A DNA stretch of 64,000 nucleotides from CAZMGV01 sp964621525 [NCBI: uncultured bacterium] (GCA_964621525.1 CAZUMS010000012.1:31543-95542), one strand, 5' to 3'; counted from the first letter of the stretch, positions 50,801 through 60,502 are shown. Notes: generated from the sequence alone by a model not told the origin. A program made the numbers and translations.

Positions 50801-53800
50801 ATCGACTCTCTGTTCATCCGCACGGCTCACAATCACCGCGAAGAGCAGCTCTGCCTGCCGCCCGCCGGCTGCGAAGCAGTACCGCTGCCCCAGATCATGC
50901 AGCAGAGTTCCATCAATCTCGAAAACGTGGCCCTGTCGACGACGGGCGGCGACCCGGGCCGCGATCTCGTGCCCGGAAACGGGTTGCGCATGTTCGGCTT
51001 CAAGCGCGCCGACGTGCTGCTGTCATGGAACGCTCCCAAGGGAACATCCTGCACCGCCTATGTTTCAGGCGGGGTGGTCCCGCTGGGAACCGTCGCCGGT
51101 CCGGTGGGGGCACTGAACCTGAATCCCTCCCTTCTGGTGCCCACGAATACCTATACCGTCGTGTGTGATGGTCCCGGCGGTCCTGTGGAAGCGTCGACCA
51201 CGGTCGAACTGGTCAGCGGCGCCCTGTCGGTTCCCGTCATGGCCTTCACGCCGAGCCCGTTCGTGATTTCTTCAGGCCAGTTCGCCCAGATATCCTGGAG
51301 CGTTACGCCGGATGTCACGTCCTGCTCGATCGACCAGGGAATTGGAGCCGTTGAGATCCCGTTCGGCTCGGTGGCGGTCAGCCCATCCTCGACAACTGTC
51401 TATACCCTGACCTGCCAGAGCGTAACGGGAGCTGTCACGGCGACGACGACCGTGACCGTCGGGACGGCCGCTACGGACGTTGGAATTAGCGAGGTGCGGG
51501 CGGAAACCGCTTCCCGTGCTAACATCGCGAATTTCCTGCTGGCAGTTCCAGGTGACATTCTTGTCGTCGCCCGGACACCGATACATCAGGCCATCTGCGC
51601 GCCCGATCCCGATGATGGGCCCAATACGCCGCAGGTCTCCGACTTCGTCCGTTTCACGGCTCCAGAACTCGACCAGAACAGCTTCCCGCTGGACCCGGAC
51701 GCCCTCGACCCCGACAACTGCGACCAGTACCAGTATTGGGATATCTGGTCCCAGCCGGGCTACCCGGTCTACCAGGATAACGTTGTCGAAATCGAGAGCC
51801 TGGAGCCCACGCCGGGCCTCAGATTCGCGGACCGGCGCAAGATGACGGAAGTGATCTGCAGCAAGTCTTCTGTCGACTGCTACCGGGTCATGCAGGTCGT
51901 CGGCGAAAACGGGCTCTACCTCATGGCCGAGGAAGGTCTTGACGACGACATCACGCCGGCTGACGACATTGAAAGCCGGCTCCTCGGAGGCGGACTCTAC
52001 TTCGGAACGCTGGCGAACTATCTGGAACGGCTGCCGAAGCAGCTATTCCAGATGTACAATTTCCATCAGGAGAACGGGGTTATTCCTACGTTCGACGGCC
52101 TGCCGCCCAACTTCGACCTGTCCAATGTCGATATCGAAAATGCCCAGGCCAATGGCGCTCCGGAATTCCGGCCGTCGATCGCCCAGCAGCTGACACGCGC
52201 CCTTCCGATCCTCGACCGGCAGGGGGAATTCGCCCTGCATTCGGGTGCGGATCTGCGCCGCCTCAACCCGGTCTCCATGGCTCCCTATTCGCAGGTCTCC
52301 ATGTCTGCCCTCTGCCCCACCGGATCGGTGCCGGTACTTTCCTGCAGCGGCCGTTTCAACAGTAGCCCGCAGACGGAAGTGAACCATGACAGCAACCAGG
52401 ACGACCTGGCCGTACTGATCGGCAATGTGACCGAGCGGTACAAGATCACGGCTGTCCCCGCCGATCAGATCCTGTGCGTGAAGTCGGAATCCATTAACGG
52501 GATTTCCCTCCCCGGTAACATCCCGCTGGTCGGCGGCCCCGGAGTCTCGGCGGACCTGAATTTCTTCGACCCGTTCGCCAGCTTCACGCCAGGCGGAACG
52601 AACAATCCGCCCACAGACATCGACGTTCGTGACCCGCGACAGACCATCTGCAAGATGCCCCCGGCCTCTGCGGCCGCCTGCTCGGTATTCCCGGTATATG
52701 CACCGGGCAGCCCCATTCCGATCATTCCACGGAACTACTGCAGCAACGATATCGCAAGCTCCCTTACCTGCGGAGACCCCTATCCCGGCGCCGGCGCCGG
52801 CTGCGTGGGGGCGAATACCCAGCTCCCTGGCGGGGCGGTCACGAAATACACCGTGCGCCGGTCGGAGAACATCGTCGCCCAATTCATTCCCCAGCTTGCC
52901 CGGGTCCGCACGGCGACTGCCCAGCAGCTGATTGACGACACAAGCGCGTTGACCGCTCCAGTTCTGGAAAGCGCCATGACCACCGAGTCCGACCGTCAGG
53001 CGATCCGGGAGTCACTCAAGGCGACCGAGGCGGTGGCCCATACCGGAATCCTGCCAGTGGCGGTCAGGCTTGCACAGGGACTGGTCCGGCCGAACGGACA
53101 GAATCTCGAGGTCAACGAGGCGATCATCACGGCTTCAAGAGCGCTGACCCGCTCCCGCCAGCTCGACAACGGCGAGGTAACCAACAACCGGGTTGTCCTG
53201 CAGCGCCTCGAACCCCTGCTTGCAGCACTTCTCGACCCGACTTCGCCGCTGGTCCGGGACGCGCTGGACTTCCTGAATGCTTTTGACGAAGTGACTATCC
53301 AGAGCGTGAACAACCCGATCCTGGTGCCGCGCATGGACAGCTCGGACGCCCCGGTAATCTACAAGAATCTAATCGGCCTGCCCTGCAGTCTGGAGACCGG
53401 CGGCGGCGCCTACCCGTGCGAAAACCGCACCGACGGCATCTCCCTGCTGATCGATTTCGTCCGGGCCGCAACGACTGCCGTTCCACTGCGCAACAACATC
53501 GGCGCCATCCAGTATGATTCTTCCGGCAATCCGATCCTGATGCGACCCGGCGACTTCCTGACCCAGGGGGCGGACGACTTCCTCGCTCTCATGGTCGACT
53601 GTATCGTCGGCGACGTACCGGAAGTCGGCCTCGGCACACCGATCTTCAACTGCAGTTCCTTCGAGGACCCTGCAGAACTCACGCTTTTCGGCGAGTCCAT
53701 GACCCAGTCGGTTCTCACGTTCGGCAAGGTGGGCACGGATCCAGAGTTCACTTCGGAACTGGTGCCCTTCATCTCCACGCTGCTCGGAACGGTCGGCGAG

Positions 53801-54394
53801 CTGTTCGCCCAGCCCCGTGGCCAGCGCAAGGAAGACCCGCTGCTCTCGACACTCCGTCTGTTTACCTCCGAGCAGAGCCTCTCGGCGATCAGCGAAGGCA
53901 ACAACGCTTTCCAGTCCCTCAACCAGTCGGACCGGAGCAAGCTGCTGGCCTTTATTATTGACCAGTTCGATCCGAACACCGGCGGTGTGGCAGCCCTGAT
54001 CGACGCCACGGACCCCCTGATCCGCGCAGACAAGGACCTGGTCTTCCAGCGCGGCCTTTCGGAATTCTTCCAGGTGAACGTGGATCTTCCGGCCGTGCTC
54101 TGCTCCGATGCTCCGTCGCTGGCAGGCCGTGTTACGGAATGCATCACCAAGGTGCTCGCCGACGTCGAAGAAGAGGATATCCGTTTCCTGTACGATACAC
54201 TTGTCGAGCTCATTGATACCGGAACGGCCGATGTGCTGGTCGGCGTGATCGCCCAGATGGTTTCGTCGGGGGCTCTGGAACGGCTCACGCCGACGCTGGT
54301 CCTGATGGCGGAACAGAACGTAACCGACGAACTGGTGATTTTCATCAGCATCCTGCTCGAAAACGGGGTTCTGGGGGTGGACAGACCGAGATGA
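47810..54394 (+). CDS. Giant 2194-residue lipoprotein, unrecognised
   Basis: From ATG 47810: a long, Arg-containing lipoprotein signal ends in S-G-A-C (C38). Residues about 60-230 and the last ~80 are helical repeats ('LVELIDTGTADVLVGVIAQMVSSG' near the end). A calcium-loop-rich stretch at about 598-775 carries D-Q-N-R-D-G-V, D-L-N-N-D-G-T, D-V-N-G-D-G-L, D-T-D-S-D-G-I and D-T-N-L-D-G-V, of dockerin/thrombospondin-3 style. Two Ig-like domains lie at about 1068-1240 ('QFAQISWSVTPDVTSCSIDQG'). Many cysteine pairs suggest disulfides and surface or periplasmic exposure. I know no named family of this layout. The stop overlaps the FadL-type gene (ATGA). Confidence 0.75.
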   Translation: MKTKLSAGLRELGYFLRRSARTMAAGLAAALLLSSGACENNNKAKPLSDSLPPGTDFHRSPPAQDILVQFTELARAGQLDALVVSFQSIYRTGGLQDLIDALSMIMDTQRVDELSRVLNSLIDRGTVFQFTPISTDLLKVLAADRNPAKPGIQSSYDLVTVLFESGAIQDFLPALRNLLAPEFRNDDPRFSDPRVEVVGILLGLNDKLGSQGIQNILDQLNLGLVPFSEVLPPDQAFLDRSVNGVYAQLSASGNTTVLATGELTSVSSTFQLNGQSLIPVLPGACTPAASVNPLFPQAVPLDDYRRSFRVRFLSGVNAGRIFNIAGVPSPTGLTLCTNAYEPGSVSPANVGPALQPDLNFRFQVLVPSNVRATDVEPDDLVTFPATIRNTFDYAVDSTPAGGVVYSFHDPASTLARDFREAGITAGDEVRFTSGVNSGLFFRVVASASPVLKIQPRFQPQEMVDAQVFDATYGAQLAELKRNQRLTVTLPASTYTGDILYIAPQSTTGRFPAGNDLDSSSSFYVADGGDTTLAYRVGELNIVRDLLPVIERIISGKLTENSRTILDILLLTDLMPGNRFYGDDFVTPIELMTLTSVRTDQNRDGVFNALDNLDRNGDDSCLSVGDIVETVDVPANRRTDTARSVDYLFDFLGGPPFCKLDFLDLNNDGTVSDGENFDVNGDGLFDLRDFSFDVLSNPLYQDRAKFFDTDSDGIPDCSLFTEPFDCRLFDTNLDGVLDSADLLPAVIDRNGRVNLVNGFSIADRFPDGAPDGVIDYRDILNTVTITPDDFYQPQNANPFTRNDNLPRLLEATLDAVQLAYSTGLGTSLERGAFALAEGIRNPLKLFINKQQDDGSIVQEGLPTVIIQDIGRAILTQDLVSNEYFLGPALQAGYALLTDGPLGYQSFRGSYEERFVTELERQYVLSSGQFIGENVHRVKGSDGSTVLQSQAPINLLTQPLTIVTPNDPENPFGRVYPYGMLEFVLRNSLGNLAKDPVASIDSLFIRTAHNHREEQLCLPPAGCEAVPLPQIMQQSSINLENVALSTTGGDPGRDLVPGNGLRMFGFKRADVLLSWNAPKGTSCTAYVSGGVVPLGTVAGPVGALNLNPSLLVPTNTYTVVCDGPGGPVEASTTVELVSGALSVPVMAFTPSPFVISSGQFAQISWSVTPDVTSCSIDQGIGAVEIPFGSVAVSPSSTTVYTLTCQSVTGAVTATTTVTVGTAATDVGISEVRAETASRANIANFLLAVPGDILVVARTPIHQAICAPDPDDGPNTPQVSDFVRFTAPELDQNSFPLDPDALDPDNCDQYQYWDIWSQPGYPVYQDNVVEIESLEPTPGLRFADRRKMTEVICSKSSVDCYRVMQVVGENGLYLMAEEGLDDDITPADDIESRLLGGGLYFGTLANYLERLPKQLFQMYNFHQENGVIPTFDGLPPNFDLSNVDIENAQANGAPEFRPSIAQQLTRALPILDRQGEFALHSGADLRRLNPVSMAPYSQVSMSALCPTGSVPVLSCSGRFNSSPQTEVNHDSNQDDLAVLIGNVTERYKITAVPADQILCVKSESINGISLPGNIPLVGGPGVSADLNFFDPFASFTPGGTNNPPTDIDVRDPRQTICKMPPASAAACSVFPVYAPGSPIPIIPRNYCSNDIASSLTCGDPYPGAGAGCVGANTQLPGGAVTKYTVRRSENIVAQFIPQLARVRTATAQQLIDDTSALTAPVLESAMTTESDRQAIRESLKATEAVAHTGILPVAVRLAQGLVRPNGQNLEVNEAIITASRALTRSRQLDNGEVTNNRVVLQRLEPLLAALLDPTSPLVRDALDFLNAFDEVTIQSVNNPILVPRMDSSDAPVIYKNLIGLPCSLETGGGAYPCENRTDGISLLIDFVRAATTAVPLRNNIGAIQYDSSGNPILMRPGDFLTQGADDFLALMVDCIVGDVPEVGLGTPIFNCSSFEDPAELTLFGESMTQSVLTFGKVGTDPEFTSELVPFISTLLGTVGELFAQPRGQRKEDPLLSTLRLFTSEQSLSAISEGNNAFQSLNQSDRSKLLAFIIDQFDPNTGGVAALIDATDPLIRADKDLVFQRGLSEFFQVNVDLPAVLCSDAPSLAGRVTECITKVLADVEEEDIRFLYDTLVELIDTGTADVLVGVIAQMVSSGALERLTPTLVLMAEQNVTDELVIFISILLENGVLGVDRPR

Positions 54395-55707
54395 CAAAGA
54401 GACCAACCACCGGCCTTCGAGCCATTCTTTCCGGCCTCCGGCTGGCGGGATGGCTTGTTCTGGCCGTCATCATCTGGCCTTCAGGCCGGGCGAACGCCCA
54501 GTCTCCGGCCATCCAATTCGGCCTCGGATCCAGGTCCATGAGCCTCGGCGGCGCCGTGTCCGCCCAGGTCGACGACTTTTCCGCGGTCTTCTACAACCCC
54601 GCCGGTCTGGCAAACCGGACCGACATCCAGCTTTCCGCAGGCCCCCAGCTGGTCATTCCCAGCTTCAGGATCCGGAGTTTCTCGGGCACACGCAAAGGAG
54701 CCACCAAAACCTTCCTCGCCAATAATTTCGGCGGCGTCGTGCCGATCGGCGGCCCGTTCGAGCGCAAGCTCGCCTTCGGCCTTGCCGCCTACACGCCGTT
54801 TCCGACCATCGTATCGATCCGCATCCGGACACCCGAAGAGCCCTCGTTCGTCTTCAGCGAGGATCAGCTCCAGACGCCGGTCATTGCCTTCGGCGCCGCC
54901 TACCGGGTGAACCAGTATTTCTCCATCGGTGGCGGCGGCCAGCTCCTTGTGACCGCGAAAGGCAAGATCCGGACGGGTATCGACCTCGCGAATGCCTCCG
55001 TCACCCAGCGTGACACGGCCGTCGCGATTTCGCCGACCATCGCACCGATCGTGGGCACCCAGATCACCCCGATCCGCTACCTGCGGATGGGCCTGTTCTA
55101 CAGGGCCAAGGTCAAGCCGGATTTCAACCTGCCGATCGACGTGGATGCCGACATCATCGGCTTCTCGTCGTCATTCACGAGCTCGATCCTGTTCTCGCCA
55201 GCCCAGCTGGGCGGCGGCCTTTCGTTCGAAGTACTGGAGAAGGTGATCCTCTCGACGGACTTCGTCTATGTGTTCTCCTCGCAAACCCCGACTCCCGGTG
55301 TTGCGCTCCGCGTGACCCCGACAGCCCTGGTGGCGCCGATCGTCACCATCGACCCCGAGCCCAATTTCGACAATACCTACGAACTCCGAGCCGGTCTTGA
55401 ATACAAGCTGAACGAAGACATCCGTTTCCGTGCGGGATACTTCCGGCGCACGACACCCGTCCCGGAACAGATCTTCGACACCAGCTTCCTCGACTCGACG
55501 GCCAACGGGTTCTCGCTCGGGGCGGGCGCCACACTGAAGGATCCCACGGAAATCCTCGAAAAGCCGTTCAGCGTCGACTGGCATTTTCAGTGGACGCAGT
55601 ACCAGAAGCGGACATACCAGCGGGCCTCCCCGCTGCATCCAGTCGGCGACCTGACCTTCAAGGGCCGGGTCTTTAACATCGGCACGACATTCACGGTGAG
55701 GTTCTGA
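54391..55707 (+). CDS. FadL/OmpP1/TodX-family outer-membrane porin
   Basis: 438 residues. The signal peptide ends at A-N-A (residue 36). The hatch motif N-P-A-G-L-A (69-74) near the N-terminus, the preceding G-S-R-S-M-S-L-G-G-A block, and a barrel ending in 'FNIGTTFTVRF' are typical of the FadL family, which takes up long-chain fatty acids, aromatic hydrocarbons and other hydrophobic molecules. It overlaps the giant lipoprotein gene by 4 bases and precedes another lipoprotein gene by 3 bases, so the three must be made together. Substrate unknown. Confidence 0.9.
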   Translation: MTKRPTTGLRAILSGLRLAGWLVLAVIIWPSGRANAQSPAIQFGLGSRSMSLGGAVSAQVDDFSAVFYNPAGLANRTDIQLSAGPQLVIPSFRIRSFSGTRKGATKTFLANNFGGVVPIGGPFERKLAFGLAAYTPFPTIVSIRIRTPEEPSFVFSEDQLQTPVIAFGAAYRVNQYFSIGGGGQLLVTAKGKIRTGIDLANASVTQRDTAVAISPTIAPIVGTQITPIRYLRMGLFYRAKVKPDFNLPIDVDADIIGFSSSFTSSILFSPAQLGGGLSFEVLEKVILSTDFVYVFSSQTPTPGVALRVTPTALVAPIVTIDPEPNFDNTYELRAGLEYKLNEDIRFRAGYFRRTTPVPEQIFDTSFLDSTANGFSLGAGATLKDPTEILEKPFSVDWHFQWTQYQKRTYQRASPLHPVGDLTFKGRVFNIGTTFTVRF

Positions 55708-55710
55708 GCC

Positions 55711-57678
55711 ATGAAGAAACACCCGCTCAGACACGGTTTCCACACGGTCCGCCGGGCGGCGCTCGCGCTGCTCGCAATCGCCATCGGTTCGTGCACCGAC
55801 CCGAATCTGCCCGACCCGTTCCCGACAGACCCGCAGATCGGCTTTCTGGCCACGCTCGGCAAGGTTCCGTTGTTCGCCGCCGATCCGTCGTTGAACAACG
55901 AGCTGGGCTTCATCTACAGCTTTGACGACTACGGTGTCGGAAGCCCTTACGTGCTCATCAATGCGGACGGCACCTACACGATGTATTTCCAGGGTGATGA
56001 CCAGCCCGACAGCGTCGAGGACCAGTTCGCCTCTTTCGCCATCGGGCGGGCCAATTCGGACACCGAAGGCCAGACCTGGGACACCCGCGAAATCATCCTG
56101 GTCCGGCGGAATCTGGCCGACGACCCGGGGCTCGAACCCTATGCCCTTCCGGTACCGGCAGCAGCCGGTTGCGGCCCGGGCCAGTTCCTCGAAAACTGTT
56201 ACGATGCCAACGGCGTCCTCGATCCGATGGTATTCGAAGACGTGCTCTACTATGTCGGCCCCGGAATTCCCGACGTGGTGCTGCGGTCGGCTGACGATGC
56301 AGAGGTCCCTCTCGTTCCCTCTGCCATCGGCAGCACCCTGCTCCCGCCGGTCAACCAGCTCGCCCGGAACGGCACGCCGCTCCTTATCGCCAACAAGGCC
56401 ATGACGGCCGACGATCCGGTTATCGCCTCCGAGTCCGACGCATTCTTCAACACGCTCGCCGGTTCTTTCGATCCGTTCACGCTGCCCTGCGACCGCAAAT
56501 CATTCCTGCCGGAAGAATTTGGCAACGCATCCGTGACGGAGCTGAACACCCGCGATTCGGCGGCGGCCCTCAGCATCCGGGCGGGCCCCTATCCCTGGGA
56601 ATCCGGCGGTGTCAGCTCGCCGTTTCTGATCCAGAACCCTTACTCGCAGAGCGAAACCCTCATGTACTACACGTGTACCGAGGAATACGGTCGGACGGTT
56701 GGTAACGAATGCGAGGTCCGGCGGATCGACCGGATCTGCGTCGCCCGCATTAGCGAGGCCGCCGATGGCCGTCTCGTGGCCGAGCGCCTGATCCGGGAGG
56801 ATTCCGACGTGGCTTACGGCAGCCCGTATGCCCCGAACATCCCGCTTGCGAACAATATCGTGGTCGGAAATGGGAACTTCCCCGGCTTCGATGACGTGGG
56901 CAGCTCCGATCCGACGATCGAAATCTCCCAGACAATCACCAACCGGACTGTCATGCGGCTGTGGTACACGGGCACGAGCGAGATCGGCGCCCAGCGCGTC
57001 GGCATTACCGGCTCGTTCGACGGTTTCGACTGGGACGCCGACGATGCAACCCTGCGTATTTCCACCATCGTCCCGACGAACCCCGTTCTCGTCCAGGCGG
57101 CCAAGGCGGCCAAGCCTGCCTCCATCTTCGATGCGAACAAGATCCTCCGGGTATTCTACGAATCGGCGTCCAAAGGCCTTGCCTCCATCAACATGGCGAC
57201 CATCGTCCGGCTCGACGACACAATTCCGCCAACGCTTCAGTTCATCTCCCCTCAGGGTGAAAACCAGGTGATCCAGCAGGGCGGATCGGTGACATTCCGT
57301 CTCCGGTTCGAGGATTCCGGCGGGTCCGGCGTCGACCAATCGTCGTTCCAGATCCGGGTCACGTCCATTTCCACGACCAGCGGCAGTGCGGGAGCCATTT
57401 CTGCCCGGAACCAGATCACGAATGCCCAGATCGGCGATGGAACGCCCCCCACGCTGAAGATCAACCAGGACTTCAACGAAGAGTTCCCGGCGTTCCGGTT
57501 CGACGTGGGCGACCGCGCCGAAGTCTCCCTGACGCTCGAGGATTTCAAGATTTCCCCGCCGCTCACGTCCAGCCAGTCGGCAACGATCCGTGTCGAGGCG
57601 ATCATCTTCGACCGGGCGGATATCAGCCGCCAGCGGGCAGCCAGGAACGGCGTCGATATCACCGTCGTGCAGCAGTAA
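55711..57678 (+). CDS. Lipoprotein with propeller-like and Ig-like parts, unrecognised
   Basis: 655 residues. The lipoprotein signal ends in I-G-S-C (C28). Residues about 60-480 contain repeated blade-like units typical of five-bladed, glycosidase-like propellers ('GVGSPYVLINADGTYTMYFQG', 'VSSPFLIQNPYSQSETLMYYT', 'TNRTVMRLWYTGTSEIG', 'ILRVFYESASKG'), with D-G-T-Y and Y-T/Y-F endings. The C-terminus (about 505-655) starts with D-D-T-I-P-P-T-L and resembles an Ig-like/cadherin-type domain. No catalytic acid triad can be assigned. It is third in the operon after the giant lipoprotein and FadL-type porin. Confidence 0.7.
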   Translation: MKKHPLRHGFHTVRRAALALLAIAIGSCTDPNLPDPFPTDPQIGFLATLGKVPLFAADPSLNNELGFIYSFDDYGVGSPYVLINADGTYTMYFQGDDQPDSVEDQFASFAIGRANSDTEGQTWDTREIILVRRNLADDPGLEPYALPVPAAAGCGPGQFLENCYDANGVLDPMVFEDVLYYVGPGIPDVVLRSADDAEVPLVPSAIGSTLLPPVNQLARNGTPLLIANKAMTADDPVIASESDAFFNTLAGSFDPFTLPCDRKSFLPEEFGNASVTELNTRDSAAALSIRAGPYPWESGGVSSPFLIQNPYSQSETLMYYTCTEEYGRTVGNECEVRRIDRICVARISEAADGRLVAERLIREDSDVAYGSPYAPNIPLANNIVVGNGNFPGFDDVGSSDPTIEISQTITNRTVMRLWYTGTSEIGAQRVGITGSFDGFDWDADDATLRISTIVPTNPVLVQAAKAAKPASIFDANKILRVFYESASKGLASINMATIVRLDDTIPPTLQFISPQGENQVIQQGGSVTFRLRFEDSGGSGVDQSSFQIRVTSISTTSGSAGAISARNQITNAQIGDGTPPTLKINQDFNEEFPAFRFDVGDRAEVSLTLEDFKISPPLTSSQSATIRVEAIIFDRADISRQRAARNGVDITVVQQ

Positions 57679-57791
57679 ACAGGGCGGTTTACTTGGCCCT
57701 CGCAGGTGGCTATCCAATGCCCGCTGCGGCGGCATCCCGTCGGCGTATGCCCGCATCCTGACTCCCGGAACGCCGGTCTGAAGAGCCAACG

Positions 57792-59708
57792 ATGAAAAGC
57801 ACGGTCTATGCGCACATCCTGAAAACCCTCGAGCGGGTCACCCGCTCGGGGCAACTCGCCCTCACGCTGGAAGGCGGCATTCTTCAGGGCCCCGGTGGCC
57901 TGCGGGTCCCCGTCGAGCTGATGCTTCCCAAGGAAAAATCCCATGGGGATTTCGCGCTCAATATCGCCATGCAGCTCGCCAAGCCGATGAAGACGAACCC
58001 CCGGAAGCTGGGGGAGGACCTCAAGGGCTGGATTGAGACGGACGCCCCCTCCTGGCTCGCCTCCGTGGAGCTGGCCGGACCCGGGTTCCTGAATATCAGG
58101 ATCCGCCCCGAGGGCTGGACCTCCGTCGTCAGCGAAGTTCTCTCGGCAGGGCCGCTGATCCGCAGGGACGGACAATACCGGGGCTACGGAGCGGTCCATG
58201 TTCCCTCGAACGAGAAGATCAATCTCGAGTTTGTGAGCGCCAATCCCACGGGACCCATGCATGTGGGCCACGGACGCGGTGCGGCCTTCGGAGACACGCT
58301 CGCCCGGATCCTCCGGGCCGCCGGCAACGACGTCACCAGCGAGTTCTACATCAACGATGCCGGGCTCCAGGTGGATAACCTCGGTGAATCCCTCTTCTAC
58401 TACGCGAGGGAGCGCTCGGGCCTCCATGTCGACGGCCTCGAGATCAAGTACCAGGGCGAATATGTAAAGGTGCTGGCAATCATTCTCATCGTCGAGGCTC
58501 TCGCCCCAGGGCGGATTGACGAACTGTCAGGAGCCAGTGCGGATAGCGAATTTCCCGACCTTCCGGCGCGGACCGCCCGCCTGCTCGACATCTTCGAGCT
58601 GGCGGTCCGGAGCAAGGGGCCCACGCCCGAACTGAAAGACGACCTGCACGAAGCCGCCCGGAACTTCCTGAATAACCATGAGAAAGCGCTGAAGTTCCTC
58701 AAATACACGGGAGCGGCTGTGCTGCTCGGTCATATCCGGCGCACACTCGGCCGGTTCAATGTCGTGTTCAACCGGTATTTCTCCGAGCGGCAGATGGTGG
58801 AGTCCGGAGCCGTGGACGCCACGATTGAAAAGATGAAGAAGGACGGCGTCCTGGTCATGAAGGATGGCGCCTGGCAGCTCGAAAAGGATGCCCTCGGCGA
58901 CGAGAAGGACCGGGTCGTCGTCCGCACGAACGGTATCAAGACCTATTTCGCGTCTGATATCGCTTATCACGAAGACAAGTACCGGCGCGGGTACGGAAGG
59001 ATCATCAACATCTGGGGCGCCGATCACCACGGGTATATCCCGCGCGTGCGCGGTGCCGTGAAGCTGATGGGTTACGAGCCGGAACGGCTGATCTTCCGGA
59101 TCCTCCAGTTTGTGCTGCTTATGGACGGCAAGATGTCGAAGCGGCAGGGCAACTACGTGACGCTCGAGGAACTCATCCACGACGTGGGTTCCGACGCCTG
59201 CCGCTGGTATTTCCTGTCGCGAAGCCACGACCAGACCATCGAGTTTGACCTCGAGCTTGCTCGCAAACAGTCGAACGACAATCCGGTCTACTACGTCCAG
59301 TATGGGCATGCCCGGACCCAGAGCATCCTGCGCAAGGCGGCCGATGGCGGGTTCCCCTTCGACGCCAAGGCACCCGCCGGACTGCAGCTTCTCAAGGCTC
59401 CCGAGGAGATCGACCTGATCCGCAAGATGGCCGAGTTCCCGGACGTGGTGCTCGATTCGGCCCGGATCATGGAGCCCCACCACCTCACCTTCTATCTCGT
59501 CGAGCTTGTCAGGACGTTCAGTAACTATTATTCTGCAAAGAGTCCGTCGGGAGAGACCTTATATAAGGTCGTCGATTCTGCCCATCCGGAACTGTCCCGC
59601 GCGCGTCTGGCTCTCGCCGCCGCCGTTGGGACCGTGATCCGCAGCGGCCTCGAGCTTCTGGGCATTTCGGCTCCCGACCGGATGGATTCAGGTCCAGGTG
59701 AGGGCTGA
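57792..59708 (+). CDS. argS: Arginyl-tRNA synthetase
   Basis: 638 residues, class I. The N-terminal Arg-core domain is followed by N-P-T-G-P-M-H-V-G-H-G-R-G (HIGH motif) and 'FYINDAGLQVDNLGESLFYYA'. K-M-S-K-R-Q-G-N (KMSK) and a C-terminal anticodon-binding domain ('HHLTFYLVELVRTFSNYY') are present. Slightly longer than the common 550-590 residues because of an insert around residues 225-320. It lies 113 bases after the lipoprotein operon and 17 bases before the SPOR gene. Confidence 0.95.
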   Translation: MKSTVYAHILKTLERVTRSGQLALTLEGGILQGPGGLRVPVELMLPKEKSHGDFALNIAMQLAKPMKTNPRKLGEDLKGWIETDAPSWLASVELAGPGFLNIRIRPEGWTSVVSEVLSAGPLIRRDGQYRGYGAVHVPSNEKINLEFVSANPTGPMHVGHGRGAAFGDTLARILRAAGNDVTSEFYINDAGLQVDNLGESLFYYARERSGLHVDGLEIKYQGEYVKVLAIILIVEALAPGRIDELSGASADSEFPDLPARTARLLDIFELAVRSKGPTPELKDDLHEAARNFLNNHEKALKFLKYTGAAVLLGHIRRTLGRFNVVFNRYFSERQMVESGAVDATIEKMKKDGVLVMKDGAWQLEKDALGDEKDRVVVRTNGIKTYFASDIAYHEDKYRRGYGRIINIWGADHHGYIPRVRGAVKLMGYEPERLIFRILQFVLLMDGKMSKRQGNYVTLEELIHDVGSDACRWYFLSRSHDQTIEFDLELARKQSNDNPVYYVQYGHARTQSILRKAADGGFPFDAKAPAGLQLLKAPEEIDLIRKMAEFPDVVLDSARIMEPHHLTFYLVELVRTFSNYYSAKSPSGETLYKVVDSAHPELSRARLALAAAVGTVIRSGLELLGISAPDRMDSGPGEG

Positions 59709-59725
59709 CACATAAAGGAGAGCGC

Positions 59726-60502
59726 ATGCGCTCCTTCAAGGATGTCGGCGACCGTCATCTGGTCTCCCTCGACAACAAGCAACTGGCACTGTTCACGTCC
59801 GGAGCCGTCGTGGCTGCGGGACTGTTTTTCCTGACGGGGGTCCTGTACGGAACGCGGGTCTCGCTGCCGTCGTCCGGCTCGGGCTCCCTCGCCCTGCGTC
59901 TGGACAAGGAGCCCGGCCCTGCGGCCGTGGAAGACGCTCTTCCGGCCGCCAGCGGTTCGGGCAGCACGACCATCATTCCCATCGGAAAGACCGCTCCGGC
60001 CGATGCCGAGAAGGAGCGGCTGCTCGCCGAATACGCCCGCGAAACGGTGACGGAACTCCCGGTGACCGAAGCGGCACCGGCTGCCACGTCCGCAAAACCT
60101 CCGGCCCCGGCGGCTGCAACGGCCGCAAAGCCGGTAGAGACCGCCGCGAAGCCAACCGCCCCGAAGGCCGCCCCCCTCCAGATTGCAAAAACCGAAGCCG
60201 CACCGCCCAAGGCCGCCGAAGGTCAGCCGCTGCTTCGAGGGCGCAAACTCTCCAGCATGAGCGGCAAATACACCGTTCAGGTCGCTGCCTTCACCGACAA
60301 GGCTCAGGCCAAGAAGGAAGCAGCCCGCTGGGAGAAGAGCCGGTTCCCGGTGTTCACCGGCACCGACAAGGTGAGCGGCAAGAAGCTCTACCGCGTGCAG
60401 ATCGGCCGATTCTCCGACAAGAAGGAAGCCGAAAAAGCCCGCGACGCCCTGGTCCGCGACCTCAAGGTGAAGGGCCCCAAGATCATCGATGCCGTGAAGT
60501 AG
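59726..60502 (+). CDS. SPOR-domain membrane protein
   Basis: 258 residues. A single membrane helix (about 16-38, 'LALFTSGAVVAAGLFFLTGVLYG') anchors a Pro/Ala-rich periplasmic linker (about 70-170) to a C-terminal SPOR domain (about 182-258, 'GKYTVQVAAFTDKAQAKKEAARWE', 'KKLYRVQIGRFSDKKEAEKARDAL'). The layout equals FtsN/DedD-type division proteins that bind denuded glycan strands. It follows argS by 17 bases, a common neighbour arrangement in proteobacteria. An inverted repeat follows. Confidence 0.9.
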   Translation: MRSFKDVGDRHLVSLDNKQLALFTSGAVVAAGLFFLTGVLYGTRVSLPSSGSGSLALRLDKEPGPAAVEDALPAASGSGSTTIIPIGKTAPADAEKERLLAEYARETVTELPVTEAAPAATSAKPPAPAAATAAKPVETAAKPTAPKAAPLQIAKTEAAPPKAAEGQPLLRGRKLSSMSGKYTVQVAAFTDKAQAKKEAARWEKSRFPVFTGTDKVSGKKLYRVQIGRFSDKKEAEKARDALVRDLKVKGPKIIDAVK

